A DNA stretch of 64,000 nucleotides from Gossypium raimondii (taxonomy: Eukaryota; Streptophyta; Magnoliopsida; Malvales; Malvaceae): assembly GCF_025698545.1 (NCBI RefSeq), contig NC_068577.1:33745250-33809249 (forward strand), written 5' to 3'. Below the pieces are notes generated by a model. It was not told the origin of the DNA. It ran no database searches and saw nothing but the letters and a program-made list of their open reading frames with translations. Position 1 is the first letter of the stretch, and each line of letters begins with the position of its first letter. Shown here one piece after another: positions 37,104 through 50,154 of the stretch. Position numbers and translations under genes: made by a program.

Positions 37104-37138
<35 letters not shown>

Positions 37139-37620
37139 TTAGTTGATCAATTTTCCAATAAAGATATTTTCTTACACCTTTCTTCTCATTTTTCAAATGC
37201 TCCGCCTATTTCTACATTCCTTTAGCAAGAAAGTTCAGTCAAATAGGAATATTGCCTTGGTCGTTTTCCCATAACTGCAGTATTTTCGCTTCACAGGTCT
37301 TTTCCAAACTCCACCACGTCTCAAATCAAAACCTATACTTCCTCGTTTTACTCTCATCATTGGTCGTGGACAAAAATATGGGGCAATGGTCTAAAAAAGA
37401 ATGAGGTTACCTTGGAAAAAACTAACCACCATAACAAATTTGCAACTCCTCCTGCTCATGTAATATGAACCACACTTATTGTGAAAAACAACCCATTAAA
37501 AAATATTCATACAAAGATTTCTCTGAACCCTCCTATCCCAAGCCTCCTCTCCCCACCCCCAATCATCAATCTTGTTAAATCATCCTCCATATCTGGCTGT
37601 AATTGATCACAAACCATGCA
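36240..37620 (-). pseudogene. LINE reverse transcriptase remnant
   Basis: The - strand reads EEVWMALKEMAPMKASRFYGFPTMFYQKYWHIVG (36745-36640), then HIVLIPKIAQPSN, PISLCNVLYKIILKVIAN and [15 protein letters not shown]. Next come [16 protein letters not shown] (toward 36250). These are the conserved RT blocks of plant L1 LINEs up to the first catalytic Asp region; the YxDD part is absent, so the copy is truncated. Upstream, 37600-36760 holds the endonuclease-RT linker with many stops. A (TC)14 microsatellite interrupts it. Confidence 0.8.
37107..37134 (+). repeat. (TC)14 microsatellite
   Basis: Perfect dinucleotide run of 28 bp inside the LINE linker region, likely polymorphic between accessions. 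Confidence 0.95.
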
Positions 37621-38014
37621 AAATCGTAAGAAAACTAATGAAAACCCTAAAAAACTAATAAGCAAAGAAACGTGTCATTTATGGACAAACATAGAAACAA
37701 AGAAATGTGCCATGCGACAGACTATCCTTACATTACATTTGAAAGTTGGATATTGTTTATAACTTCACTCTAACAAAAAGTTTGAATCTTTCTTATAATT
37801 TCACTCGTATATTTTACATCATTGTTGATTTCATTTTATAATTATATATGATTTAATACACTCATCTTGCAATTCTATTTGTACCCAATTATATTTTAAG
37901 CAGGGTTATCATACAACATCAAATAGGCCCTACACCTTTACCACAACCACAATGGAGATTCAACTTTGCACACGAGGGATTTAACTTTGATTGTATCTTC
38001 TTTTCAATTGTTTT

Positions 38015-38431
38015 TGTTAAGTATGACTCCTATTTCAGTCAAATTTGAGAATAATCTTCTACTTAAACTCTGTTTATTTGTTTCAATCAAATTCTAATTA
38101 GTATAGATTATTTTATTATTATTTTACCTCTGAATTTAGCTTATAAATAGACTCTTTTACAACCATAGAAAAGAAACCCATTAGAGATTAGAAATCATAA
38201 CACTTTTAGAGAATTTTGTGTTTACGTTTTGAGGGTTCTTTGTTTTTTGGGGTTTAGTTTTTATCTCCATCTTTATACTCTTCGTTCTTTTACCATTATA
38301 GTAAAATTATCTTTACCTGTGGTTTTTTATCCTCTTTGGAGGGTTTTTCCACGTTAAATTTGTGTGTTCAATTTCTCAATTTCTTCCGCTATTTTTACTT
38401 ATTTGCTGCTTAATCGAGGTGATCCCCAACA
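38015..38431 (+). repeat. 5' LTR of a truncated Ty1/copia element
   Basis: About 417 bp from TGTTAAGTATGAC to CCCCAACA, with a TATA-like CTTATAAATAG at about 38149. A degenerate initiator-Met primer site TGGTATTAGATC follows at 38434-38445. Similar sequence, in the same orientation, lies at about 47860-48249. Confidence 0.7.
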
Positions 38432-38478
38432 AGTGGTATTAGATCTAGTTCAATTTTCATCGATCAGCCCGTTCAAAG

Positions 38479-39100
38479 ATGGTAGCAACAAGATTTGAAA
38501 TTGAGAAGTTCGATGGTGTCACAAATTTCAATCCGTGGCAAGTTCGGATGATGACAATTCTAGTTCAAACCTGTCTGAAAAAGGTTGTTATCGGAAAAAA
38601 ACCTGAGAATCTAAATTAAACAGAATGGGAAGAGCTTGATGAAAATGCCTTGTCTGTAATCCATTTGTGCCTCGTGAATACGGTATTGTAGGAGGTATTG
38701 ATGGAGAAGACCTCATCCACATTGTGGAAAATGTTAGAAACTCTTTATGCGACTAAGTCTCTAGCTAACAGATTAATGTTGAAACAACTTCTATTTACGT
38801 TTTGCATAAACGAATGTGAGCTTCTTAGAGATCACATTAGTCAATTGATTACATTTTTAAATGATTTAAAGAATGTTGAGGTTCATATTGACGATGAAGA
38901 TCAGGCTATGCTATTATTGTGCTCTTTACCCCCTTCATACAAGTTTTTCAAGGAGACTCTGATTTATGGAAGAAACAAACTCTTGTTTGAAGATGTGAAG
39001 GGTCATTTGTTGAGTAGAGACAAACTTGATTTAAGTTCATCTTTGAAGGTTATTGCTATTCTTTCAAGTTTGTCTCAATCTTTTATTGCTTTTAATTAGT
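38479..39100 (+). pseudogene. Ty1/copia gag fragment
   Basis: Starts ATG (38479) with MVATRFEIEKFDG and NFNPWQVRMM, the usual start of plant copia gag. It continues with a stop near 38616 and a TAG near 38688, then an open part: TSSTLWKMLETLYATKSLANRLMLKQLLFTF and MLLLCSLPPSYKFFKETLIYGR (38698-39099). No nucleocapsid knuckle or pol follows. The fragment ends about 180 bp before the solo LTR at 39281. Confidence 0.8.
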
Positions 39101-39280
39101 TGTAAAAATGTAAAAAAAAAACGATGGTACATTTTCATTTTCCAGTGCAAAGGTGTATAGAAGGAAAGTTTTCTTTAACCATGAGAAGCGATTAAGATTG
39201 TGGAGTCCACCGGAAAAGGTAAATGGTTGAATACTTTGTTGATTGTATTTGGTTTATTTGCCTTTAGATTGTAAAGATAC

Positions 39281-42102
39281 TGTAACGGCTTAATTTTCAG
39301 TGGTGTCGGAAACAGTGATTCGAGATCACTAAATCCGACCAGTGAGTTTTAAAATTTAATAAATTAATAAATATGGGTCAAGTGTGAATTTAGAAGAATT
39401 TTTGAATTAGTGAATTTTGTGATTTAAAAAGAATTTAATAGGTAAATTGGGTCTAAAACGAGGTATCGACACCTCGAATTCATAAGTCGAGCCATAAATA
39501 TTTTTATAAATATTTACGGAGTGTCATTGAGTTAGTAGAAAAGTTTCGTTAGAAAATTTTAACGCTTGGATGGTCAATTAACTAAAAAGAACTAAATTGA
39601 AAACAGTGTAAAATTAGTTAAATTGTGATTAAAAAGCTTAAGTGACTAATAAGGAGGGATTTAAAAGGCAATTAGACCTAAATTATATGGGCTGGACGAT
39701 TCGGGCAAGAAAAATCCGCAAGAAAGTAAGGAAAAACAATGGCAAAATTGGAAATTTTGCAAATTAAATATATAAAACAAAGACAAAAGTGAAAAATCTA
39801 GAGATTTCTTCATAATTCATCAACAAAAACGCCATAGGAGGTCTGAAACAAGCTGGTTTCTCATATTTGTACACCATGTGAGTTCAATTCTTGCTTTTTC
39901 TTTGAAAATTTTTATGTTTTGTGACTTTTACAACTAGGTCCAACTATTGAATTCATTAGTTTTTGATTCCATGGGTGATTTTTTAAGTTACCATGAATAA
40001 TTTCTGGAATTTTATGATAAATTATCATAGATTTTAAGCTTTAATTTCATTATATTATGATTTTATTAAGTGATTTTAGTAGAAAATGATTTTTAGGACC
40101 TAATTATGAAAAAGCTAGGAATTGGGGTTTTGTACTGGAATTATAAATACCAAAGGCTGTATAATAGCCTAAAATGATTAGATAAAGTATTATTTGAGGA
40201 AAAATTTGTTCAATTGAAGTGTTAATTGAGTAGGGACTAAATTGTAAAAATTGTAAATTTTAGGGTAGAAGTGTAATTTAGAAAATTGAAGAGCATAAAT
40301 TGCGAATTGAATTAGTATTGAAATAGATGCTAATGAATGGAAAAAAGTTATATTATAGATCGAGAATCCGAAGATAAACGCGGAAAAGAGAAAATATCAA
40401 ACTAGTCCCTGAAATATTACAACTCCTACAAATTGGCCCAGGTAAGTTCATACGGCTGAAATTTTATGAGTAATTGTTAATGTGGGAATGATATATTGTA
40501 TCAATTCGTATATTGTTGTTGAAATATGATTATGGTAAAAATGAGAAAAAAAATGAGATTGTTAGTTCAAATTAAGGGATATGCAGGATTGAGTACATAC
40601 GTTTAGTAACCAGTGATGAATTGACGAATAAGTCCATGGTGGATCCATGGCAAAGTGTGGAACGTAGGTATGATATTTCAGTAAAGAAAACCATACTGGT
40701 TGTGAAAAGTAGGTATGGTATTTCAGTAAAGAAAACCATACTGAGTTGTGAGAAGTAGGTATGGTATTTTAGTAACGAAAGCCATAGTGAGTTATGAAAA
40801 GTAGGTATGGTATTTCAATGAAGAAAACCATACTGATTTATAGCATTGTAAAATATTCAAGCAAATCGTGGCACCGGGCAAACGATGTACTCAAATCCGT
40901 AAGACGATCCTCAATTTGACAAGTATTTGTAAGTGCAATTGAAGCTAAATGTTGGAAATAAGTTGATATTTGATATTGAGCTCGATTGAGTAAATTTATT
41001 ATTTGAGATTGTGGTTGGCAGGAAATGTTGAATTATACTTGTTTATTAATATGTTAGTGAAATCTTGATAAGATTTTATTATGGGCCTATGAACTTACTA
41101 AGCTTTCTGTAAGCTTACTCCTATGTGTTTAATGTTCTTTGTAGATTGATGTGAAATCGGTGGATCGGATCAACACATCAGGGCACACTATCCAGATTAC
41201 TTCGGTAAATTTTATTGTGCATCAAAAGGTTTATATGGCATGTATAGGGTTTAATTGAAAGGAAGTGAAGGTGTTATAAACTTGGTTATTAACATTTTTT
41301 TTACTAAAACGGTTTTGGACAGCAGCAGTAGTTCGATTTTGAAAAATCACCAAAAATAGTGGAAATTGAATTAGAAGCTGAATGAGATATTAAATTAAAG
41401 ATAAATGAGTTTATTTTCACATGAAATAAATAGAGTAAGCAAAAGAGTTATATATTTTTAGATATTTGAATTTTTGTGAGACAGAGTAAGAATGATTTTT
41501 GAAGTCCCCTATTCTGATTTTAGAAAATCATTAAAAATTGTATAGAAAGAATTATGAGTTATAATTTATATTTATAGATTTCATCTATTTTCAATAGAAA
41601 CAAGAATAAGCACCATATGAAGTCTGTAAAATGAGATAATTGATTTTTAGCAAACAAAGGTCAGAACCGTAGGACAGTGAAACAGGGGAGACAGTAACAA
41701 ATAAATTGTACTAATTGGCTAACCCAAAAATTCTAAAAATTTTATGGTAAGAAGATATATGAGTCTAGTTTCAGGAAAAATTTACAGATCTAAATTTTGA
41801 GTTTTGTAACTCGAGTTATAATTAAATTAGTGACAGTTATGCAGGTGGACAGTTTTTTTGTGAATGGCGAAATAAATTATTTTGATTTGTATAAGTATTC
41901 GGAAAATTTTTAATGTTCCCGGTTTGGACCTGAATTGTTTCCGTTGTATGTTTTAGGGTCTGGAGTACTCTTTCTAGGGACATATTGATTAAACGTGAGC
42001 GAATTAATTTTAAAAGCAAATTTTATGCTCCGAACTGGTAAGTTAAGTCAAGTAACGCCTCGTGCCCGACTCCGGGAAAGGTCTCGAGTAAGGGGTGTTA
42101 CA
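39281..42102 (+). mobile_element. Solo LTR (2822 bp), Ty3/gypsy-like
   Basis: Begins TGTAACGGCTT and ends GGGGTGTTACA, with flanking GATAC (39276-39280) and GATGC (42103-42107), a 5-bp duplication with one change. No internal domain. It includes the four-unit tandem repeat at 40660-40850. No reading frame has a recognisable product. Confidence 0.72.
40660..40850 (+). repeat. Tandem repeat, four units near 59 bp
   Basis: Each unit contains GTAGGTATGGTATTTCAGT, AAGAAAACCATACTG and GTTGTGAAAA; the third unit is the most diverged. GGTATGGT and ACCATACT are near complements, so each unit can form a small hairpin. Confidence 0.85.
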
Positions 42103-43934
42103 GATGCTGCCTTTTGCATTGGGTTAGTAATTTGTATTTAGTTTCCGTAAGGTATCTTATGGATATTGTTGTTATTTACTCTTTGTTGGGTCTTTAAGTA
42201 TCTTCATGCTTGTAGGTTTTTGAGTATTTTGCCTCTTTTCAAACCCTGGAAGGATAACTGTTCATGAGATTGACTGATCTAATGCGAGTTGTAGTTCTTA
42301 TTTTTCCTCCATGTGAATCCCACCTTATTAGAGGAAAGGAAAGTTAAAAACAACATAAAAGAAAAAAAATTACTAAAAAAAATATGGGGATCAATTGTAT
42401 AATATAATATAAAATTTTTGTTTGAAATGATGATTTAATGTGCCATGTCAGGTTACTGTTACACTGTTAATGGCAAATAATGGTTCATTGACTAAAATAT
42501 AACATTTCAAACATAAGTGACTAAAATGTAACTTGAGGTAAATAAAACAACTATTTTAACAGTTTGCCCATTATAAAATGGATTAATAATGCAATAAAAA
42601 TAAATTTTAAGTTACGTTTGTTGGTTTTATTTATTTTAATCCTGCGGGCCCTCTGCAATATTGGAATAATTACCACATTCTGTTATAGGGCAGTTAGATA
42701 CATATTATATTTTTAAACACATTTAACTAAATTTATTTAGTTATATCGGTTATAACACATCAAAATTCGCAATACAATCTCTCATTTTCAAAATTTGAGC
42801 ATTGCCATCGTACTAATTATTCTAATTACACCCTTACAAATTTCTTTCTACCTTCTTATAATCCGTCTATGATCTTACTGCTTTTTTTAGTAATGCGATT
42901 TTAAATTAATTTCACATCTTATTATTTTTATTTAAAATCATTTTTGTAAATAAATTTTAATCCGTAGCCATTTTCGATTTGCGAATTTCCCAATTCTAAT
43001 TTTCTTACACTATGTTTGGTTGGGGAATGGTTTATTGAACGGTAAAGTATTTCTTTATTTGGTTGAACGTAATACTCATTCAATGGAATGTCAATTACTT
43101 CATTATTACTTGTCTTCTCGTATTAGCTATTCTTTGGCATGACTATTCCATACAACCTTGAATAACAAAACAAAATTAATTTTCATATTAGTCCCTTAAA
43201 ACTTGGACTCGAAAATATAAAAATAAAATATTTGAAATATTTTAATATGGTTTAATATAAAATAATTATATTAAAGATATTATTATTAATCCTATTAAAA
43301 TTTAATAATAGTACAAAAATTTTGCTAAGAGTACTCTAGTCATTTCAATTATTTCCTTATTCTATTACAACATTTATTCTATTCAATCAAACATAAGAAA
43401 ATTATTACAATTCTATTCAACAAAACAATTGAATTACTAATTACAGCTCTATTTTATTACAGTCCTATTCAATTCTAATGTGCCATTAGATGTTATGCAA
43501 TACCAACTTACAAAAAATATGTTAGATAATCACATTAAAAAACTAAGATTTATATCTTCATTTACATCCACTGCTTTATATGAAAATGTACATTATATAA
43601 ATTTTAATTTAATTTACTTTTACTAAATTGCATTTTAAACGGTTTAATATTTACCAATTTTAATATTAATTATTACATAACATAGTAATTGTCAACACCA
43701 TTTTAATACATAGCATAACAAAATTTAAATTTAAAATGGTATGAGAAACAATCGTGTTCTAGTTTTTATTTATAAAAAATTAGTATTTAAATTATATAAA
43801 ACAATTATAACTTATTTTCAGCTCTTTAAAATAAAAAAAAAAGTCCAAATATTATTTTTAAAATAAATTTAAACAAAACAAAAAGTAAAATATTTATTGA
43901 CTGGATACTATATGTAAAAAGCTTCAATCCTATT
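42103..43934. other. AT-rich stretch with a possible MITE
   Basis: No gene is recognisable. At about 43013-43400 the ends CTATGTTTGGTTGGGGAATGG and CTATTCAATCAAACATAAG are imperfect inverted copies, which would suit a MITE of about 390 bp. Duplication not fixed. The rest is A/T-rich spacer. Confidence 0.35.
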
Positions 43935-45650
43935 TTGATTTTTGCAAGTAAGAGTACGACTATGAGAGAACTTCATGTTTCGATCTCCACCAGCTCTACC
44001 CATTCACTTCTCGACTTTTGGTACCAAAAAACTTCTTGGAATAAAATTTTCTCTAAACAGGCTCGAAGTCGCATAGAGTCGCCAAAATCCAACACCCTTT
44101 CAACTCGTTCTATCTCTGCTGCAATTTTCCTCTTTCTTGCAAAAATGTTACCAAAGACTCGCTTGTTCCAATCTTGAATCAACATCCACTGAATTGTTCC
44201 ATGTATTTCGAACCAATTCCTTGGACTATGGATGCAAAAAAACGTTCACCACGAGTTGAATGAGTCGAGTTCATGGATACCAAAAGAGGTCGGTGATCAG
44301 AATTAAGCTTGTGGAGGTGGACTGTAGCATTGGGTGTTGAAAGAGATTACCTCGATTCCAAGTGAACATATGTCCTTGAAACCCCATATCATGGATGCCA
44401 TGTTGAAATAGAAAATAGCGAAATAGACTACAACTTGGTCATTTAGTTACTGCGCCTCCTTTCCTCTCCGCACAATTTAAAATGGAATTAAAATATTCGA
44501 CCATGACCCATGGTTCTGTAATGTCACTAGCAAGAAGATCCAAATATTCTCAAAGAATTTTTCGATTGGTCGGCGGTGGGCTTGCATAAATTGCTGTATA
44601 GAGAAACGAAGTAGGACTAAAATTGCTTCGAATGCGCCTGTAAACAAATTGAGGATGGACTGTCAAAACTTATTCCAAAATTTCCAAAGACCTGCATAAC
44701 CATTAGCTTCAACTCAGAAAGAATTAGCAAACCCCAACTTAGCAATAACATTGTTTGTTCTTTTTCCGCGAATACATGTCTCGAATAAAAAAACAAAATC
44801 AGGATGGAGCTCCCTCCTATATTCCTTAAGAAAATTATGAAATCGAGGATGACCGCACCCTTGGTAATTCCAGAAAAAAACATTTGAATATTCATAATCA
44901 TAATAATATAACAATAAATTAAGAAAACCAGAAAAAAAAAAAAAAAACAACAACTTAGGCCAAATCAGCATCAGGAAGAATCTCATCATCTGACACATTA
45001 ACCAAACCATTGCCTACCTCCGTGGCTGAGTCTCCTTCAAAAACTTGAGATAGCCCCTGAACTATACCTTCTAGTGCCATAGAAACAGGTATGGTAACCA
45101 CACTTTCGAACATACTCTCCATAGGTTCCTACCCTATGTTTTCCCCAACTGCACCTGTCTCAACCATTATTGGTATTTGTCCAATATTTTCTCTCATACT
45201 GCCTTGATTTTTCCATGGTAGCAAGCACATTACTCGTGACCAAAGGCTAATTGTCCGGACATACCATATTCTTCGTCATAACTCCATGTGTTTGTCGAGG
45301 CTCTATTCATCCAACTTGATGTTTCGTTAAGGTACCCATTGTATTGCAAATACATCTCCAACTCTTGCTGACTTGTACAATCTAGTTTAGGATGGTTGAC
45401 AATAATACAATGGTCTTTGCTATCAGTGTTGGAAACATCATGCACGAACTCGTCCACTGGAGTCATTGCTTCGTCTTTTTGTTGGAGCAGATTGATCATA
45501 AACAATCTTTGGTTCTACATAATTTCTTCTTGATTGTATACTTCTTCGTATACTTTGTCATTATACCAAGTAGATATATTGCGTTCCTCATCTTAATTGC
45601 TATCATGATCAAATTCATCATCAAATGTATCCATGATTAAATTAAATAGT
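43935..45650 (-). pseudogene. Second LINE remnant (ORF1 tail and endonuclease)
   Basis: The - strand has WNYQGCGHPRFHNFLKEYRREL and PDFVFLFETCIRGKRTNNVIAKLGF (about 44870-44710), the start of the L1-type endonuclease. Farther on lies WNKRVFGNIFARKRKIAAEIERVERVL (about 44170-44090) from the linker before the RT. The middle of the endonuclease is deleted or scrambled. Upstream (45640-45000), weakly conserved sequence may be the end of ORF1. The fragment stops near 43935 without an RT. Confidence 0.7.
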
Positions 45651-45769
45651 CAACAAGGTATCTAAAAATATAAAAATATAAAATAATAATAAAAATAATT
45701 AAAAGTTAATACGCTATCTAGCTCATTAGTCTTTCGATTAATATTATTTTACAAATCAACCAATCTAAT

Positions 45770-47285
45770 AACAATTTTCACCGTCGCAATCCTCGGCAAC
45801 AATGCCAACACCTTGACCGCCTCCAAATGTGTGAACGTTTAGAGTAAAAATCGTGCAAATAAAATATCTATAATGAAGTGAGGTATCTGCAAGCGAATAG
45901 ATCAAATTATAATATAGGTTAGTTTTACAACTAAACACCGAGAAGTGTTCGAGAATCATACCCAAAGGATTGCAAGTTGGAGAAATTTATTATTAAATTA
46001 ATTAAAGAAAATAATTACTAATCTAATCAATTTACAAGTTAGTAGTGTGAATCCAAATTAATATATTAATTAAACTAATTAAATTAATTAAGCCTAATTT
46101 AACCTAATGGAATTTCCTATTCCTATTGTGAATGATGCGAGCTTAAGCTTATGTTCGATTAACAAGTAGAAGATTAACTTTCTTCAATGGTTATAATTAA
46201 TAGAAGAACTCGGGTTTTAATGATGAATTAATTATTAACTAGATAATATTACCTCTCGGCCTCTACCGCCTAACTAATCGACTAGTACACGCTTACCTCT
46301 CGGCCTCACTTTCCTAATCAGGATAAATTCATGATGTACTCGGTAACCTCGTCTCTTGATCTATTTACCTATATTACTTCCTAAGGTCGTCAATCATAGG
46401 GTCTAAAAACACATGAATTTATACCAATTAATTCGTAAGAGAAACCATTGTTAATTTGCAGTACACATACACTCGTTAAACTACTTAATCAATTAAACAG
46501 TTCCATAATAGAAACATGCCAAATATAAATAAAGAAAAATTTATTCTAATATTCATACAAATTTTAGTTGATTAGGTTAATGAAAATATAATTAAAAGAA
46601 TAAGAGATAGGAGAAATTGCTCATTGATCAATCATTAAAGCACGATTCCGGAACAATATCCGCTCGAAATTGTATTACATTGGAATAGAAAAGTTCTGAC
46701 TAAGCGAACATAAAAATGAACTAAAATTGAAAACTAAAGAAAAATTGTATCTCCAAGTCGACTTCCCTCTAATGGGGTTATAAGGGTGTTTATATAGGCA
46801 AATATTAGGTTTTTAGGTGCCTAAAATACCCTTGATACTTTGAGTGTAAGTAAGAACTAAAAAATAAGAAAATCTATCCAAAATACGACTGCTTATGTCA
46901 GCACTGCGTCATGATGTCTTCTAGGCTATGTCGCGACACTAGGAGCCGGTGTCATGACACCCATTTTCGGTGTCGCAACACTGATGGTTGTTTTATTCCA
47001 AGATTTTGTTTTTCTCTTCAGTCTTTGGTGTTGTGACATGGGATGCCTGTGTCATGACATGGATGTCGTCCTTTGTGTTTTGGGGACTAAAATGACACCC
47101 TACACACTCAAACACCCTATTAGTCATTCCCGAGGCCCAAGTTGGCCTAATGAGTCATCGAAATACTATAAAATGTATAAAAATGCTTATTTTGCTAATA
47201 ATTTTGTCTAAGCTACTAAAACAAAAAAACGAAAAAAAAAACATAAAATAACTTGAAATCAAGCTCATTAAGTGCCGAAAATAGT
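45770..47285 (-). repeat. LTR-like segment, Ty3/gypsy style
   Basis: On the - strand, GGTGTTGGCATTGTTGCCGAGGA near 45830-45790 resembles a gypsy primer site of the TGGCGCCGTTGCCGGGGA class. Upstream of it lies a 1.4-kb non-coding stretch with CTCTCGGCCTC repeats (46250-46310) and an array of TGTCGCGACAC-like palindromes (46885-47080). I read it as a decayed LTR plus primer site; the outer end and the duplication are not resolved. Confidence 0.45.
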
Positions 47286-47290
47286 CTAAC

Positions 47291-47730
47291 TTGCCGCAAC
47301 GAATTGTGGCAGATCAAAAGATTGATAGTCTTTATGTTTTGCAAGGTTCAACGGTGACTGGTAAAACAACAAGTCCCTCATCTATTGAAGAGTTGAAGTT
47401 GACTCGTTTGAAGCAGAGACAATTTGGTCATAGGAGGGAAAAATGTATGACCGTTTTGAATAAGAGAAGTTCTCTTTTGGGTGTAGGATTTGGAAAAACA
47501 GAACACTGCATTTGTGGAAAGTAGACTCGAGTCAGTTTTGATTTAGCAGTGCACAAGTTGAAGATTAAAAGTCTTCCGGTTTTAAGTTCAAGCACGGGTT
47601 GGACTCAGTTAACATCCTGCAAAGTTCAAGATAGGCTTGTGACAGGCTCGGTAAAGAATACATTGTGGATATACAAGTCAATGTGAAGACTTGTGGATTA
47701 TGCCTCACATTTCAGTCAAATTAATACACA
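47291..47730 (+). pseudogene. Ty1/copia GAG-pre-integrase fragment
   Basis: An open frame reads DSLYVLQGSTVTGKTTSP and ends RSSLLGVGFGKTEHCICGK, a decayed version of the LYVLQG...GLL...KLxFCEHCxxGK segment before copia integrase. After a TAG at 47522 the copia C-terminal phrase VDYASHFSQINTQ appears near 47700. Everything between is lost, so a large internal deletion is likely. Probably the same family as 38015-39100. Confidence 0.6.
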
Positions 47731-47859
47731 AATAGATAGCGACATCACAATGAGGAGCCATGCAATGTCACGACAAAAAAAATAGGGAAGAAGTAGAAAC
47801 AATGCCGCAACAACACGACAGGGGACATGGCGACGTGTCATGTAATTTTCTCTATTTTC

Positions 47860-48249
47860 TTCTTCCAATGAAATTCTGATATTTGTCCCAATCGAACTCT
47901 AATTAGTGTATATTTTTTTAAGATTATTTGACCTATGAATTTAGCCTATAAATAGGTCATTTTCTACCTTAGAAAGATTAACCCATAACACATTTAAGTA
48001 TTAGCTTTTACAAGCTTTCAAGGGATTTTGTGTTTAAATTTTGAAGGTTCTTATTTTCAGGTTTCGGGGTTTAGTTTTTAGCTCCATCTTTGTACTATTT
48101 GTTTTTGCCGATTTAGTGAAATCATCTTTGTCCATAGTTTTTTATCCTTTTTGGAGAGGTTTTTTCACGTAATATTTGTGTGTTCGATCTTTTTCAAGTT
48201 CTTTTTGTTATTTTTCTTGTTCCTTGCTTACGCAAGTTTATTCCCAACA
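47860..48249 (+). repeat. Copia LTR copy related to 38015-38431
   Basis: It aligns in order with the 38015 LTR: AACTCTAATTAGTGTA, CTATGAATTTAGCCTATAAATAG (TATA-like), GGGGTTTAGTTTTTA, GGTTTTTTCACGT, ending TTCCCAACA. The left boundary is not clear. Divergence is obvious by eye, so it is not a recent twin. Confidence 0.6.
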
Positions 48250-49651
48250 GTTGAAAAAATAATTTTAAAAGACACATATTAGTAATATTTATCAAATTAA
48301 ATTTATATATATTTCAAATATAATAAGAGTTAATTATATTTATCGATTAAAGTAGAGTAAAGATAAATATAAAATTACAAAAAAATGAAATATTAACAAA
48401 TTTAATTTAAAAATATATAAAAGAAATAACTTGTAAGAAATTATTAATAATTATTTAAATTATAATATATTAATATTCAATCCATGATGAATTTTTGTAT
48501 TAAATGTTTTTAAAATTAAATAACATTAATATAACTGAATTTAAATTAGCTAAATATTTTAAAAATATTTTGTAATTACGTTACATTTTCAATTCATTAA
48601 TGGTTCTCTAAAGAAATTCATTAAAATTTGTAAACAAAAACTAATATTATAAAAATATTACAAATTTAATATATACTCACTGACCCATGCATTGTAAGAG
48701 AATACAAACTAGTTTAATCTTGAAACCTAAATTTCTTTTAATTATATGATCCTGAATCTTCAATATTAAACTAAAATAAAGACAGAAAATCCTTGAAATC
48801 AATTAAATTAAATGCTTATTCTTCATTTTGGTAAAAAGTGATCGGATAAAATTAATTAACTATAAGGATTTTTTCTTTGGTTTTAGTTTAGTATGGAAGA
48901 TTCAATATCATATAATTAAAAGATATTTGGGTTTTGTAGATTAAATATGTGTTATTTGAGTTGTTTTAGTTAATGATGGTCTTAAATTTTAGAAGGAGAT
49001 TAAATTAATTAAATGCAACAATTTATTTAATTGATTTTGATGTTTTAAAATTTGAATTTTTAATATTGAAAAAAATTAGAACTTTTAGTAAGGGAAAACA
49101 AGTACAATATGACAATTTTAATGCTTTACTTTAGTTTCTATCTCTTTTCACTTTTATCCTTAATTTGTTTTTACCCATATCAGTATTTTAAAAAAATGTT
49201 TTTGTAGTGACCAAAATGAAAGAGTAAACATCATGTGGCGTGTATTATTAATCGTCGTTAGACATTTAATGTCTATGCGACTAAAACGAAAGCGTCTTTA
49301 ATGAAGATGACAAAATTATAAGGGTATATTTTTAGGTGACCAACCAAGTAAGGTACCCAAATAAATATTACATGCACTTATAATTAAGGAAAGCCAAGCT
49401 CTGAATAATTGAAGTTATGTGTGTCTTCAACTTCAAAGATGGATTCAAAATTTAAGAGGGTCGATCTCGAGTTTTGTCTTTTTTTTTTTAATTTAGAATA
49501 TTTTATATTATAATACATAAAAATTAAATTTACAATAACATATTATACTATGAAAAAATGCTAAGCCGACAATATATAAAATTTTAATAAATAAAATTAT
49601 TAGATATTAAATAAAAATAATAAAAATATATTTTTAAATTTTTTAAAAGAT
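48250..49651. other. AT-rich spacer with an inverted repeat at 48712-48960
   Basis: The left arm (from about 48712) has TTTTAATTATATGAT and AATCTTC; the right arm carries their complements up to about 48960. Each arm is about 95 bp, separated by about 50 bp, and can form a long hairpin. Probable foldback MITE. No gene in the remainder. Confidence 0.55.
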
Positions 49652-49660
49652 AATATATTC

Positions 49661-49960
49661 GGGCAATTTACCAATAAAAGCCCATTTTTGTAAAAAATTA
49701 CCGAAATGGGCCCTCTATTTAATTATTTACCAGAATGAACCATTTTTCGCGAAATCGCGTCCACGTCGTAGCGATGTCGAGTGCAGCGTCAGGAAATCGC
49801 GTCCATGTAAGCGCAAGATGCTTACGTGGAAGGAAATCGCTCCCTCAAGGACGCGATTTCCTTCCACGTAAGCATCTCGCGCTTATGTGGACGCGATTTC
49901 CTGACGCGTACCCTGACATCGCGCTGACGTGGACGCGATTTTGCCGTTTTTCCCACGTTA
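49661..49960 (+). repeat. Left terminal region of MULE C
   Basis: An outer AT-rich inverted repeat followed by a CpG-rich block. In it CGCGTCCACGT and ACGTGGACGCG alternate in both orientations (about 49755-49940), so the end can fold on itself as well as pair with the right end (54020-54230). Confidence 0.8.
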
Positions 49961-50154
49961 GGTTTTTTTGGCTTTTAGGGTTTAGGGTTCAGGATTTTTA
50001 GGGTTTTTAGGTCCTGGAAGAAATAATTTCGAGTTGATGTTTTTGAGCAAATAGTATAAAATAGCTTTTAGCAGGATGCTATTTGAGAAGAATTTGTGAA
50101 ATCGCGGCCTCGTGGACCTGCTTTTGCTACAGTAGGTCATGTAAGAAATAATTT

